A stretch of DNA of 34,871 nucleotides. Source: Pseudolabrys sp. (GTDB taxonomy: Bacteria > Pseudomonadota > Alphaproteobacteria > Rhizobiales > Xanthobacteraceae). A model generated the notes under the pieces. That model saw only the letters and a list, made by a program, of their open reading frames with translations. It was not told the DNA's origin and made no database searches. The position numbers were made by a program, and so were the translations under genes. The first letter of the stretch is position 1. Every line of letters starts with the position of its first letter. Positions 28,303 through 34,871 of this stretch are shown one piece after another. Location: contig JAUXXH010000022.1 in assembly GCA_030684935.1 (NCBI GenBank), positions 1-34,871 of the forward strand, in the 5' to 3' direction.

Positions 28303-30050
28303 GGTGTGCCCTTTGCGCCCGCCAGGATCAACTGCTCAGCCTTCGGCAGATCGAGGCGCGGCTTGATGTCGAGCAGCGGCGCGACGCGCTCGATCACCTT
28401 GGCGGTCACCGGCGCAGTGTTCCAGCCGGAGGTGGCGTAGCCGTGTGAGTCGGGCGTGGGTTGCGGCTCGTCGATCATGATCAGCAGAAGGTAGCGCGGC
28501 TTGTCGGACGGAAATATGGAGGTAAAACTGTTCAGGAGCTTGGTCTTGGAGTAGCGGCCATTGACCACTTTTTCCGACGTTCCGGTTTTGCCGCCGACAT
28601 AATAGCCCGGCACATTGGCACGCGAGCCGCTGCCCTTCTCCACGTTCAACCGCATCAGATAGCGCATCTTGTCCGACGTCTCGGGCTTGATGACGCGGCG
28701 GGCCAGCTTGTCGGCTTCGGCCTGGTCCCTTTTGAGAAAGGTCGGCGGAATAAGCTTGCCGCCGTTGACCAGCGCGGAAATGCCCATTACCGCCTGCAGC
28801 GGCGCCACCGACAGGCCGTGGCCGAAGGCGATGGTCACCGTATTCAGCTCACCCCAGCGCTTCGGCAGCAGTGGCTCGGCGCTCTCCGGCAGTTCGGTGC
28901 GAAGCCGGTCGAGCTGGCCGAGCTTCTTCAGGAAGGCCTGATGATAATCGACGCCGAGCGCCAGCGCCATGCGCGCGGTGCCGATGTTCGACGAGTAGGT
29001 GAAGATTTCCGGCACCGTCAGCACGCGCTTCTGGCCCTTGTAATCGTTGATGGTGAAGCGGCCGTAACGCAGCGGCACGCGCGCGTCGAAGGTCGAGTTC
29101 AGTCCGATCCGCCCGCTGTCGAGCGCCATCGCCAGCGTCAGCGCCTTGAAGGTCGAGCCCATTTCATAAACACCGGTGGTGAGCCGGTTGATGCGCGTCG
29201 GATCGTTGGCCTCGCGCGGATTGTTCGGATCGTAGTCAGGCACCGAGACCAGCGAGACAATCTCGCCGGTGTTGACGTCGGCGATCAGGCCGGCGGCCGC
29301 CTTGGCCCGATACTTTTCGAGCGCCGCCACCAGTTCTTCGCGCATGGCGAACTGCACCCGCAGATCGAGCGCCAGTTCGACCGGCTTCTGCAACCGGTCG
29401 ACGGCAAAGCCGGCCATATGCAGCGCCGCCAGCCCCTGCCCGTCCAGCCACTTCTCAATGCCGGCAATGCCCTGGTTGTCGATATTCACGTGTCCGATCT
29501 CGTGCGAGACCACCGGGCCGTTCGGATAGACGCGCTTGTTTTCCGGCAGGAAGCCGAGGCCGGGAATGCCGAGCCGGTGGATCTCCTGGCGCTGCTTCGG
29601 CGTGATGTCGCGCCGGAGCCAGGCGAAACCGCGCTTCGACGACAGCCGGTCGCGCACTTCGTTGGCGTCAAGATCGGGCAACACCGCCGTCAGCAGTTCG
29701 ACCGCCTCGTCGACATCGATGATCTTGCGCGGCTCGCCGAACAGCGAGGGCATCTTGACGTCGGTAGCGAGCAGCAAGCCGTTGCGATCGAAGATATCCG
29801 GACGCGCGGTACCGGTAGCGTCCTGACCGACGCTGCGGCGTCCATCGCTGCCGTCGCCGGTGGTGGCGAACATCACCAGGCGCAACGCGATGACGCAATA
29901 GACCGCGGAAAAGGCGACGATGGCGAGACCGAGCCGCGCCTTGGCCTTCACATTGCGATCGACGTCGCGGCCGTAGAGCGCCGCGTAAATCCAGCGCTGC
30001 ACGCGGGAGCCGGCCTTGTTCGGTGCTGCGGGTGCATTCCTGTCGGTCAT
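28299..30050 (-). CDS. ftsI: Septal transpeptidase FtsI (PBP3)
   Basis: Class B penicillin-binding protein that cross-links septal peptidoglycan with FtsW. It has 583 residues: a short basic cytoplasmic tail, one membrane helix (about 40-62, LGLAIVAFSAVYCVIALRLV), a PBP dimerisation domain beginning near ARPDIFDRNGLLLATD, and the transpeptidase domain. Active-site motifs are S299-T-F-K302 (GSTFKALT), SSN at 353-355 (TYSSNIGTARM) and KTGT at 488-491 (GGKTGTSEK). The start ATG 30048-30050 overlaps the ftsL stop (ATGA) and the stop overlaps murE, so the three genes are translationally coupled. Confidence 0.97.
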   Translation of the reverse strand: MTDRNAPAAPNKAGSRVQRWIYAALYGRDVDRNVKAKARLGLAIVAFSAVYCVIALRLVMFATTGDGSDGRRSVGQDATGTARPDIFDRNGLLLATDVKMPSLFGEPRKIIDVDEAVELLTAVLPDLDANEVRDRLSSKRGFAWLRRDITPKQRQEIHRLGIPGLGFLPENKRVYPNGPVVSHEIGHVNIDNQGIAGIEKWLDGQGLAALHMAGFAVDRLQKPVELALDLRVQFAMREELVAALEKYRAKAAAGLIADVNTGEIVSLVSVPDYDPNNPREANDPTRINRLTTGVYEMGSTFKALTLAMALDSGRIGLNSTFDARVPLRYGRFTINDYKGQKRVLTVPEIFTYSSNIGTARMALALGVDYHQAFLKKLGQLDRLRTELPESAEPLLPKRWGELNTVTIAFGHGLSVAPLQAVMGISALVNGGKLIPPTFLKRDQAEADKLARRVIKPETSDKMRYLMRLNVEKGSGSRANVPGYYVGGKTGTSEKVVNGRYSKTKLLNSFTSIFPSDKPRYLLLIMIDEPQPTPDSHGYATSGWNTAPVTAKVIERVAPLLDIKPRLDLPKAEQLILAGAKGTP

Positions 30051-30427
30051 CGTGGCGCCTTTGGCACGCCGATGCTGCCGGTTGCATCTGGCATCAGCGG
30101 CGCAATCATGGCGCCGATCGGATCATTGCCCGGCGGCGCGACGTATACCGGCGGCCGCTCGGGCACCCGGTCGAAACTGTCGAACTGGGTCGGATGCACC
30201 TGGCGCAAGTGCGGCAGGTGGCGCGAGGCCAGGCCTTTTATGCGGTCGGGCGAGTCGAGCCGCGCCCATTCGGCACGGAGATTGGCGACGGCTTCGCGCT
30301 CCTTGCGCAGTTCGCCGCGCAGCTTGGCGACGCGCTCGAGCTGCAGCGTCGAATCGAACTTGATCTTGTAGACGAAGGACGCCGCCATGATGAGCAGGCC
30401 GATCACCAGAATATTGAGGAGACGCAT
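30047..30427 (-). CDS. ftsL: Cell division protein FtsL
   Basis: Small bitopic membrane protein that works with FtsQ and FtsB to activate FtsW-FtsI. It has 126 residues: an N-terminal membrane helix (about 3-19, LLNILVIGLLIMAASFVYKI) followed by a periplasmic coiled coil (about 25-65, LQLERVAKLRGELRKEREAV). A Pro-rich tail ends at GVPKAPR. Sequence conservation in FtsL is weak, so the call rests on topology, size and its place between rsmH (3-bp gap) and ftsI (4-bp overlap). Confidence 0.88.
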   Translation of the reverse strand: MRLLNILVIGLLIMAASFVYKIKFDSTLQLERVAKLRGELRKEREAVANLRAEWARLDSPDRIKGLASRHLPHLRQVHPTQFDSFDRVPERPPVYVAPPGNDPIGAMIAPLMPDATGSIGVPKAPR

Positions 30428-30430
30428 CGA

Positions 30431-31465
30431 TCAGCGCCCCTTCATGACGTCGGCGAGCGATGGCAGACGCGGCAGCAGGCCGTCCGGCGTGCCGGCGCGC
30501 GGCGGCGCTTCGGTGCGTTCTGCAGCGCGCAGCTTGGCCGAGCGCGCGCGCGGATTGCGCGAAAGTTCGGCTTCGCCGGCCGTCACCGGCTTTTTGGTGA
30601 TCACACGAAATGTCGGATCGGGGCGGATGAGTTCAGGCGCGTGACGCGAGACGCCGCGGGTTTCGCTGCGCTCGATCAGGAACGACTTGACGATGCGGTC
30701 CTCGAGCGAATGGAACGAGACCACCACCAACCGCCCGCCCGGCTTGAGAACGCGTTCGGCGGCGGCAAGCGCCGCGACCAGTTCGCCCAGTTCGTCGTTC
30801 ACGAAAATTCGCAGCGCCTGAAACGTGCGCGTCGCCGGATGGATTTCGTTGGGCTTGGAACGCACCACGCGCCCAACAATGTGCGCCAGCGCCCCGGTGG
30901 TCAGGATCGGCGTCTCGGTGCGGGCGCGCACGATGGCGCGGGCGACACCGCGCGAATGGCGCTCCTCGCCGAGCAGGAAAATGATGTTGGCGAGATCGCG
31001 CTCTTCAGCGTGAGCCACGACATCAGCGGCGCTCGGGCCATCGCTGCCCATGCGCATGTCGAGCGGCCCGTCGAAGCGGAACGAGAAGCCGCGTTCCGGG
31101 GTATCGAGTTGCATCGAGGAGACGCCGAGATCGAGCACGACGCCGTCGACCGCATCAACCCCGGTCTCGCGCGCCACCGCGTCGAGGTTGGAAAACTGAT
31201 CCTCGATCAGGGTCAGGCGGCCGCGCGCCGCGTCGACCATGCCGGCGCCGCGCGCGATGGCGGTCTGGTCGCGATCGATGCCGACCACCCGGCAGTCCGC
31301 GGCGGCAAGGATCGCGCGCGTGTAGCCGCCGGCACCGAAGGTCCCATCGATATAGACGCCGCCGTCCGCGACCTTGAGGAGATCGAGCACCTCGGCGCCA
31401 AGCACGGGAATATGCGGGGCGGAGTCGCCCGCAACATCCATCGGGCCATCGCTGCCCGCCGTCAT
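30431..31465 (-). CDS. rsmH: 16S rRNA (cytosine-1402-N4) methyltransferase RsmH
   Basis: Methylates N4 of C1402 in the ribosomal P site with S-adenosylmethionine; also called MraW. From ATG 31463-31465 ([20 protein letters not shown]) it has 344 residues, the usual length, with GGAG 8 bases upstream. The frame remains open to 31618 but the extra N-terminal residues are not typical. Motifs: [13 protein letters not shown], the SAM-binding loop [36 protein letters not shown], and [20 protein letters not shown]. It is the first gene of the cluster here because mraZ is missing. Confidence 0.95.
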   Translation of the reverse strand: MTAGSDGPMDVAGDSAPHIPVLGAEVLDLLKVADGGVYIDGTFGAGGYTRAILAAADCRVVGIDRDQTAIARGAGMVDAARGRLTLIEDQFSNLDAVARETGVDAVDGVVLDLGVSSMQLDTPERGFSFRFDGPLDMRMGSDGPSAADVVAHAEERDLANIIFLLGEERHSRGVARAIVRARTETPILTTGALAHIVGRVVRSKPNEIHPATRTFQALRIFVNDELGELVAALAAAERVLKPGGRLVVVSFHSLEDRIVKSFLIERSETRGVSRHAPELIRPDPTFRVITKKPVTAGEAELSRNPRARSAKLRAAERTEAPPRAGTPDGLLPRLPSLADVMKGR

Positions 31466-31868
31466 GGGCGTGCTCCGGATGTCGCCGATCGACAGCGCCG
31501 CCTCTCCTTGAAATGGAGGCAGACCACGATGCGCAGTGAAGAATGGCCGGACATCAGAGAGCATCATGGGCATCGGATTAGATGACCGGACCCCGGCCAA
31601 TGCCTGAGCCCGGATCACACACTGAGGGACAGTGCATTAACGGCCCTTAAACTTAATAATTTGTTGCGGCGGAGTGACTTAGCGGCGAGTTCCGCCGTCC
31701 GGGTTCCCGGCCTCACGCCTGATTGCGGTTCCTGACGGGCGATAAATTGACGCGCGGCAAAGGAACAGGGGTTTCGTCATCGCGTTGACCGGGGACAGCC
31801 GGGCCCCCTCCGGCCCGGAACCCGAGTTCCTGATGCGATTTAAAGTTCCAACCAACCAGGAGCCTGAC
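31466..31868. other. Divergent control region between rsmH and the PRC-barrel gene
   Basis: There is no mraZ and no other convincing gene in this 403-base gap. An AT-rich island (31635-31668) carries three TTAA tetramers (31637, 31647, 31653), spaced 6 and 2 bases apart; this is close to, but not, the CtrA pattern. The right part holds the EcfG-type promoter of the plus-strand gene. The promoter of the dcw cluster itself should lie in the left part but was not identified. An extended rsmH frame covers 31466-31618. Confidence 0.45.
31762..31786 (+). promoter_or_regulatory. EcfG-type (general stress) promoter
   Basis: GGAAC (31762-31766), then 16 bases, then CGTT (31783-31786). This equals the known alphaproteobacterial general-stress sigma factor EcfG consensus, GGAAC-N16/17-CGTT. 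It lies about 83 bp before the ATG of the PRC-barrel gene, leaving a leader of roughly 75 bases. PRC-barrel genes are plausible members of the PhyR/EcfG regulon. Confidence 0.65.
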
Positions 31869-32414
31869 ATGATCAGCATCCACAAGCTCACGATCGGTGC
31901 CGCCGCCGCCGCTTTGATGGCGTCGACCGCGGTGGCGCAGACGCCGGCGCCGACGGCGCCCGCCAACACCCCACCGGCTGCAACCGCTCCGGCCGCGACC
32001 GCGCCGGCAATGACGCCGGGCGGCACCACCGCCCCCGACATCGTCATGTCGCAGAAACCCGATCAGTGGCTGGCGTCGAAATTCCGCGGCACAGACGTGC
32101 TCGGCGCCGATGACACCAAGATCGGCGACGTCAGCGATATCCTGTTCGACAAGACCGGCAAGATCGACGCCTTCGTCATCAGCGTCGGCGGCTTCCTCGG
32201 CGTCGGCGCCAAGAGCGTGGCGTTGTCGCCAGCCTCGTTTGACGTGGTGCCCGGCAAGGATGGCGGTGCCGACCAGCTGAAGCTGTCCATGTCCAAGGAG
32301 CAGCTGACGCAGGCGCAGAACTTCGAGCCGTATCAGCCGCCGCGCACAACCACCGGTGCCAATCCGGGCGGCAGCCCGCGGCCGATGAACACCGCGCCGG
32401 CCACCGGCCGCTAA
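31869..32414 (+). CDS. Exported PRC-barrel domain protein
   Basis: A 181-residue protein from ATG 31869, preceded by CAGGAGC. A signal peptide (MISIHKLTIGAAAAALMAST, cleavage near AVA-Q at 23/24) is followed by a low-complexity Ala/Thr/Pro linker (about 24-58). Next is a PRC-barrel domain (about 62-145): WLASKFRGTDVLGADDTKIG, then VSDILFDKTGKIDAFVISVG and GFLGVGAKSVALSPASFDVV. The tail is Pro/Gly-rich. Proteins like this are periplasmic or envelope-associated in Rhizobiales and often stress-induced; no catalytic function is known. The EcfG-type promoter upstream supports stress control. A strong hairpin follows the gene. Confidence 0.85.
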   Translation: MISIHKLTIGAAAAALMASTAVAQTPAPTAPANTPPAATAPAATAPAMTPGGTTAPDIVMSQKPDQWLASKFRGTDVLGADDTKIGDVSDILFDKTGKIDAFVISVGGFLGVGAKSVALSPASFDVVPGKDGGADQLKLSMSKEQLTQAQNFEPYQPPRTTTGANPGGSPRPMNTAPATGR

Positions 32415-32443
32415 GCAGCCGGCTCACTTGAGCCAAGTCGTAC

Positions 32444-32504
32444 ATTCGGCCCGGATGGGTAACCCGTCCGGGCCGAATCCTGTGTGACATCGTCTTGCTT
32501 TTTT
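32444..32504 (+). terminator. Strong hairpin after the PRC-barrel gene
   Basis: A perfect 12-bp stem, ATTCGGCCCGGA / TCCGGGCCGAAT (32444-32455 and 32467-32478), has an inner GGG-TAA-CCC. A six-T run lies 20 bases further on (32499-32504). The distance to the T run is longer than usual, but this probably ends the PRC-barrel transcript before the amidase gene. Confidence 0.6.
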
Positions 32505-32522
32505 AATGCGGCGCGGTGAAAG

Positions 32523-33341
32523 ATGCAGACGTCCCGCGCTTCGCGCCCAGTTCACCTTGGCTCCGGCCCTATGCCCGTCTTCCAGCCGGATTCCTTTATC
32601 GTCGCCGAGGTCAGACCCTCGGCAAATCACGACGAGCGCAAGGACGCGCGCTTGCCGGACATGATCCTGCTGCACTACACCGGCATGGCCACCGGGGAAG
32701 CGGCGCTGACGCGTCTGTGTTCGCCCGAGAGCAAGGTGTCGTCGCATTACGTCGTGTTCGAGGATGGCCGCATCGTGCAATGCGTGCCGGAGGCGTTGCG
32801 CGCCTGGCACGCCGGCGTGTCGTCGTGGGCCGGAGAGACGGATATCAACTCGCGGTCGATCGGCATCGAAATCGTGAACCCCGGTCATGAATTCGGCTAC
32901 ACGGATTTTCCGCTGCGGCAGATCGCGGCGGTGATCTCGCTGTGCAAGTCGATCGTGACGCGGCGCGGCCCGATCGCCGCCGACCGCATCCTCGGCCATT
33001 CCGACGTGGCGCCGGCGCGCAAGCAGGACCCGGGCGAGAAATTTCCCTGGGAATTGCTGAGCGAGTCCGGCATCGGCCACTGGGTGCGCGCCGCGCCACT
33101 CGATCTCACCGGCACCACGATCAAGCCGGGCGATCGCGGCGACACCGTCACCCGGCTGCAACGCGCGCTTCGCGCCTATGGCTATGGCATCGAGGAAACC
33201 GGCGTCTTTGATGAGGCGACCGGCCTGGTCGTCACCGCATTCCAGCGCCATTTCCGTCCGGCCCGGGTCGACGGCATCGCCGATCCTTCGACGCTGCTGA
33301 CGCTGAGGGCGCTGATCGAGACCAGACCGGCGGCGCCTTGA
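32523..33341 (+). CDS. N-acetylmuramoyl-L-alanine amidase, AmiD/AmpD-like, with PG-binding domain
   Basis: Zinc amidase (Amidase_2 fold) that cleaves the bond between MurNAc and L-alanine in peptidoglycan or its anhydro fragments. It has 272 residues from ATG 32523; ATG 32571 (MPVFQPDSF) is an alternative start. Zinc ligands by family position are H51 (LLHYTGM), H159 (ILGHSDVAP) and D169 (ARKQDPG); E116 in SIGIEIVNPG and K167 fit the active site. A C-terminal peptidoglycan-binding domain (about 205-265, KPGDRGDTVTRLQRALRAYG) follows. No signal peptide is clear, so cytosolic muropeptide recycling or an uncleaved anchor are both possible. In relatives this gene lies just before rnpB, as here. 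Confidence 0.9.
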   Translation: MQTSRASRPVHLGSGPMPVFQPDSFIVAEVRPSANHDERKDARLPDMILLHYTGMATGEAALTRLCSPESKVSSHYVVFEDGRIVQCVPEALRAWHAGVSSWAGETDINSRSIGIEIVNPGHEFGYTDFPLRQIAAVISLCKSIVTRRGPIAADRILGHSDVAPARKQDPGEKFPWELLSESGIGHWVRAAPLDLTGTTIKPGDRGDTVTRLQRALRAYGYGIEETGVFDEATGLVVTAFQRHFRPARVDGIADPSTLLTLRALIETRPAAP

Positions 33342-33399
33342 CCGCACCGCCGGCACACCCTTGACGCGGCACGCCCTCACCCCCACACCTGTCCCTGTC

Positions 33400-33818
33400 A
33401 GTCGGCCGGACGGCCGCCGCGGCTAGGCCCGAAAGGGTGCCGGGGAGGAAAGTCCGGGCTCCATGGACGAACGGTGCCGGATAACGTCCGGCGGGGATGG
33501 CGCTGCGCAAGCGGCGCCAGCCTCAGGGACAGTGCCACAGAAAACAGACCGCCCCGGCTGCGTTGTGTATTGGCCGGGGTAAGGGTGAAACGGTGGGGTA
33601 AGAGCCCACCGCGCTTCCGGCAACGGCGGCGGCACGGCAAACCCCACCGGGAGCAAGACCGAATAGGAATGACGCAGAAGCGCAAGCTTCAGGTCCGTCC
33701 GGGCCGGTCATTCGGGTAGGTTGCTTGACGCGCCGGGCAACCGGCGCGCTAGAGGAATGGCCGTCACGTTCGCGGGTTTTCCCGCGGGCCATACAGAACC
33801 CGGCTTACAGGCCGGCTG
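33400..33818 (+). ncRNA. rnpB: RNase P RNA (type A)
   Basis: Catalytic RNA that trims the 5' leader from precursor tRNAs. Conserved blocks are GAGGAAAGTCCGGGCTCC (about 33448-33465), GGGTGAAACGGTGGGGTAAG with GAGCCCACCGC (about 33582-33611), and near the 3' end CAGAACCCGGCTTACAGGCC. The end helix P1 pairs AGTCGGCC (33400-33407) with GGCCGGCT (33810-33817), which sets both ends to within a few bases. About 419 bases is normal for alphaproteobacteria. It follows the amidase gene on the same strand. Confidence 0.96.
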
Positions 33819-33828
33819 ATATGTTGAA

Positions 33829-33858
33829 GGGGGCTCGGTGGGAAATCACCGGGCCCCC
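33829..33858 (+). terminator. GC-rich hairpin after rnpB
   Basis: GGGGGCTCGGTG-GGAAAT-CACCGGGCCCCC is a 12-bp stem with one G-U pair starting 11 bases after rnpB. The following bases (GCCAATTTGG) have only a short T run, so termination is likely but not textbook. It may also act as a 3' processing boundary. Confidence 0.55.
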
Positions 33859-34175
33859 GCCAATTTGGGGGAAACGTACAAGGGCGGCGGCAACGCCCGC
33901 GCGCCCATTGCACATCGCCAGTTCGTCAATAATCCTGTCGCTCGAGGCAACTCCGCATCAACTATCGCTTCCGCGCGTATCGATAACGCTGTAGCGTTGT
34001 TCCAGAGGGCCAAAAAGACCGATCGTTCTTTCGCGACCCAATCGCCCAAAGAACGACGGTCAACTTCCAGTCCAAGAGCCAAATACATCTAAATATTGAA
34101 TGGCGAAGGTTGAACCTTCGGCATCGTGGCGACGACGAATAGACGCGGGAACTATCCCGCGATCAGGAGGCGCGC
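33859..34175. other. Inverted-repeat-rich gap after rnpB, no mraZ
   Basis: I see no convincing gene here; the short open frames look random and none resembles mraZ, which follows rnpB in many relatives. GC is lower than nearby. Four inverted repeats are present: AACGCT-GT-AGCGTT (33985-33998); an imperfect 13-bp stem GACCG(AT)CGTTCTTT / AAAGAACG(A)CGGTC (34017-34061); CGAAGGTT-G-AACCTTCG (34104-34120); and CGCGGGA-ACTA-TCCCGCG (34144-34161), which ends just before the next ribosome site. They may be operators, leader structures, or repeats left by rearrangement. Confidence 0.5.
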
Positions 34176-34871
34176 GTGGTTACCATTCTTTCGCGGCTTT
34201 TGCCGCTGCTTTTGCTCGCCCAGATTTTGGCTGCCGGGGCTTTCGCGCAGCAACCCGCTCAACCCTTCAACATGTACCAGGGGGACGCCGTCGTCACCGG
34301 GTTTTCCGGAACGATCGCGCCTGAACCGACGAAACCGCTGCCGCCGAACAAAACCGCCATCGATCTGACTTTCATCAATCCGGATGGCCCGTCCGCGCGC
34401 ATCGTCAACATCGCCCAGCCCGGTCATTTATGGGATGGCCGCCTGTTCACGGCACCCAAGACCTTCGATGTCCTTGCCAGAGACGTCGGTCAGGTATTCG
34501 GCATTGCGTTCGACGATGCGGAGCAACCGAACATCTACCTCGCCGCAACATCGGCGTTCGGCCTCAACCTCGTCAGCCGCGGACGCGACGGCCGCCCCGA
34601 GCGAAGAAAGAAGGGCGGTCCCGGCGCCGGCTGGATGAGCGGTCAGTTCGGTCTCGACCTGCAAGGCGGACCGGGCGCCATCTACAAGATCGATGGCCGT
34701 ACCGGCGTCGCCAGCCTGTTCGCGAACGTTACGCTGGACGGCGTGCCCAATCCCGGCGCCGGTCTCGGCAACATGGCCTACGACGCCGCGCACAGGCAGT
34801 TGTTCGTTTCCGATCTCTACACCGGCATGATCCACCGCTTCGACCTCGATGGCAAAGAGCTCGACCGCTAT
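34176..34871 (+). CDS. Secreted beta-propeller-like protein, 3' end beyond window
   Basis: An open frame from GTG 34176 (AGGAGG ribosome site 5 bases upstream) runs 232 codons to the window edge without a stop. A signal peptide (about 1-24, VVTILSRLLPLLLLAQILAA, then GAFAQQ) marks export. The visible part has repeats typical of beta-propeller sheets: VFGIAFDDAEQPNIYLAATS, then GAIYKIDGRTGVASLFANVT, MAYDAAHRQLFVSDLYTG and MIHRFDLDGKELDRY. A basic patch (RPERRKKGG) lies in a loop. I cannot name the family. Composition is like the chromosome. A perfect hairpin immediately upstream of the ribosome site could affect translation. Confidence 0.7.
   Translation, partial: MVTILSRLLPLLLLAQILAAGAFAQQPAQPFNMYQGDAVVTGFSGTIAPEPTKPLPPNKTAIDLTFINPDGPSARIVNIAQPGHLWDGRLFTAPKTFDVLARDVGQVFGIAFDDAEQPNIYLAATSAFGLNLVSRGRDGRPERRKKGGPGAGWMSGQFGLDLQGGPGAIYKIDGRTGVASLFANVTLDGVPNPGAGLGNMAYDAAHRQLFVSDLYTGMIHRFDLDGKELDRY

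Noticed and set aside
31466..31618. N-terminal extension of RsmH to the upstream start at 31618
   Set aside because: It would make the protein 395 residues, beyond the usual range. The extra residues are not family-like, and ATG 31463-31465 has a proper ribosome site.
31637..31656. CtrA-binding site in the AT-rich island upstream of rsmH
   Set aside because: The TTAA tetramers are spaced by 6 and 2 bases, not the 7 bases of the CtrA consensus, so it was not listed as a site.
33838..34092. Small open frames on both strands after rnpB as a candidate mraZ or small gene
   Set aside because: Neither translation contains the MraZ motifs expected near the N-terminus, and neither has a ribosome site; the frames look random.

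Overview
The window looks like the chromosome of an alphaproteobacterium of the order Hyphomicrobiales (Rhizobiales), probably near Bradyrhizobium, Pseudolabrys or Xanthobacteraceae. The clues are high GC, the gene order of the division and cell-wall (dcw) cluster, the CPCPLHTD zinc-finger motif in LigA, the FtsZ tail ending in [11 protein letters not shown], and intergenic palindromes of the type common in that group. The genus cannot be fixed from sequence reading alone.

Region 1 (1-2000) is less GC-rich than the rest. It holds the start of an IS3-family transposase, a DnaQ-like exonuclease whose tail is replaced by the IS end, and the 3' half of ligA. The composition changes inside ligA, so ligA appears to be a mosaic. 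Region 2 (3266-5572) is a plus-strand gene for a cytosolic reductive-dehalogenase-like corrinoid/iron-sulfur protein with an internal domain duplication.

Region 3 (5608-31465) is the dcw cluster, almost all on the minus strand. In transcription order it is rsmH, ftsL, ftsI, murE, murF, mraY, a Cys-rich secreted protein, murD, ftsW, murG, murC, murB, ddl, ftsQ, ftsA, ftsZ, lpxC, bamD, a small hypothetical and recN, followed by ligA. These genes make lipid II (MurB-G, MraY, Ddl), build the divisome (FtsZ, A, Q, W, I, L), and supply outer-membrane functions (LpxC, BamD) and DNA repair (RecN, LigA). Two plus-strand genes (DUF4239-like and DUF3047-like) sit inside the cluster and split it into transcription blocks. 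Palindromic repeats occupy several of the gaps, and ftsZ is followed by a good intrinsic terminator.

Region 4 (31466-34871) lies upstream of rsmH. mraZ, the usual first gene of the cluster, is absent. Instead there are plus-strand genes for a PRC-barrel protein (with an EcfG-type general-stress promoter), an AmiD-like N-acetylmuramoyl-L-alanine amidase, and the RNase P RNA rnpB. Then come an inverted-repeat-rich gap and a secreted beta-propeller-like protein that runs off the end.

Most notable points: the mosaic ligA next to an IS, the duplicated reductive-dehalogenase-like protein, a probable AUU start for ddl, a degenerate copy of the ddl 3' end that forms the start of ftsQ, a 12-cysteine secreted protein inside the cluster, and loss of mraZ.
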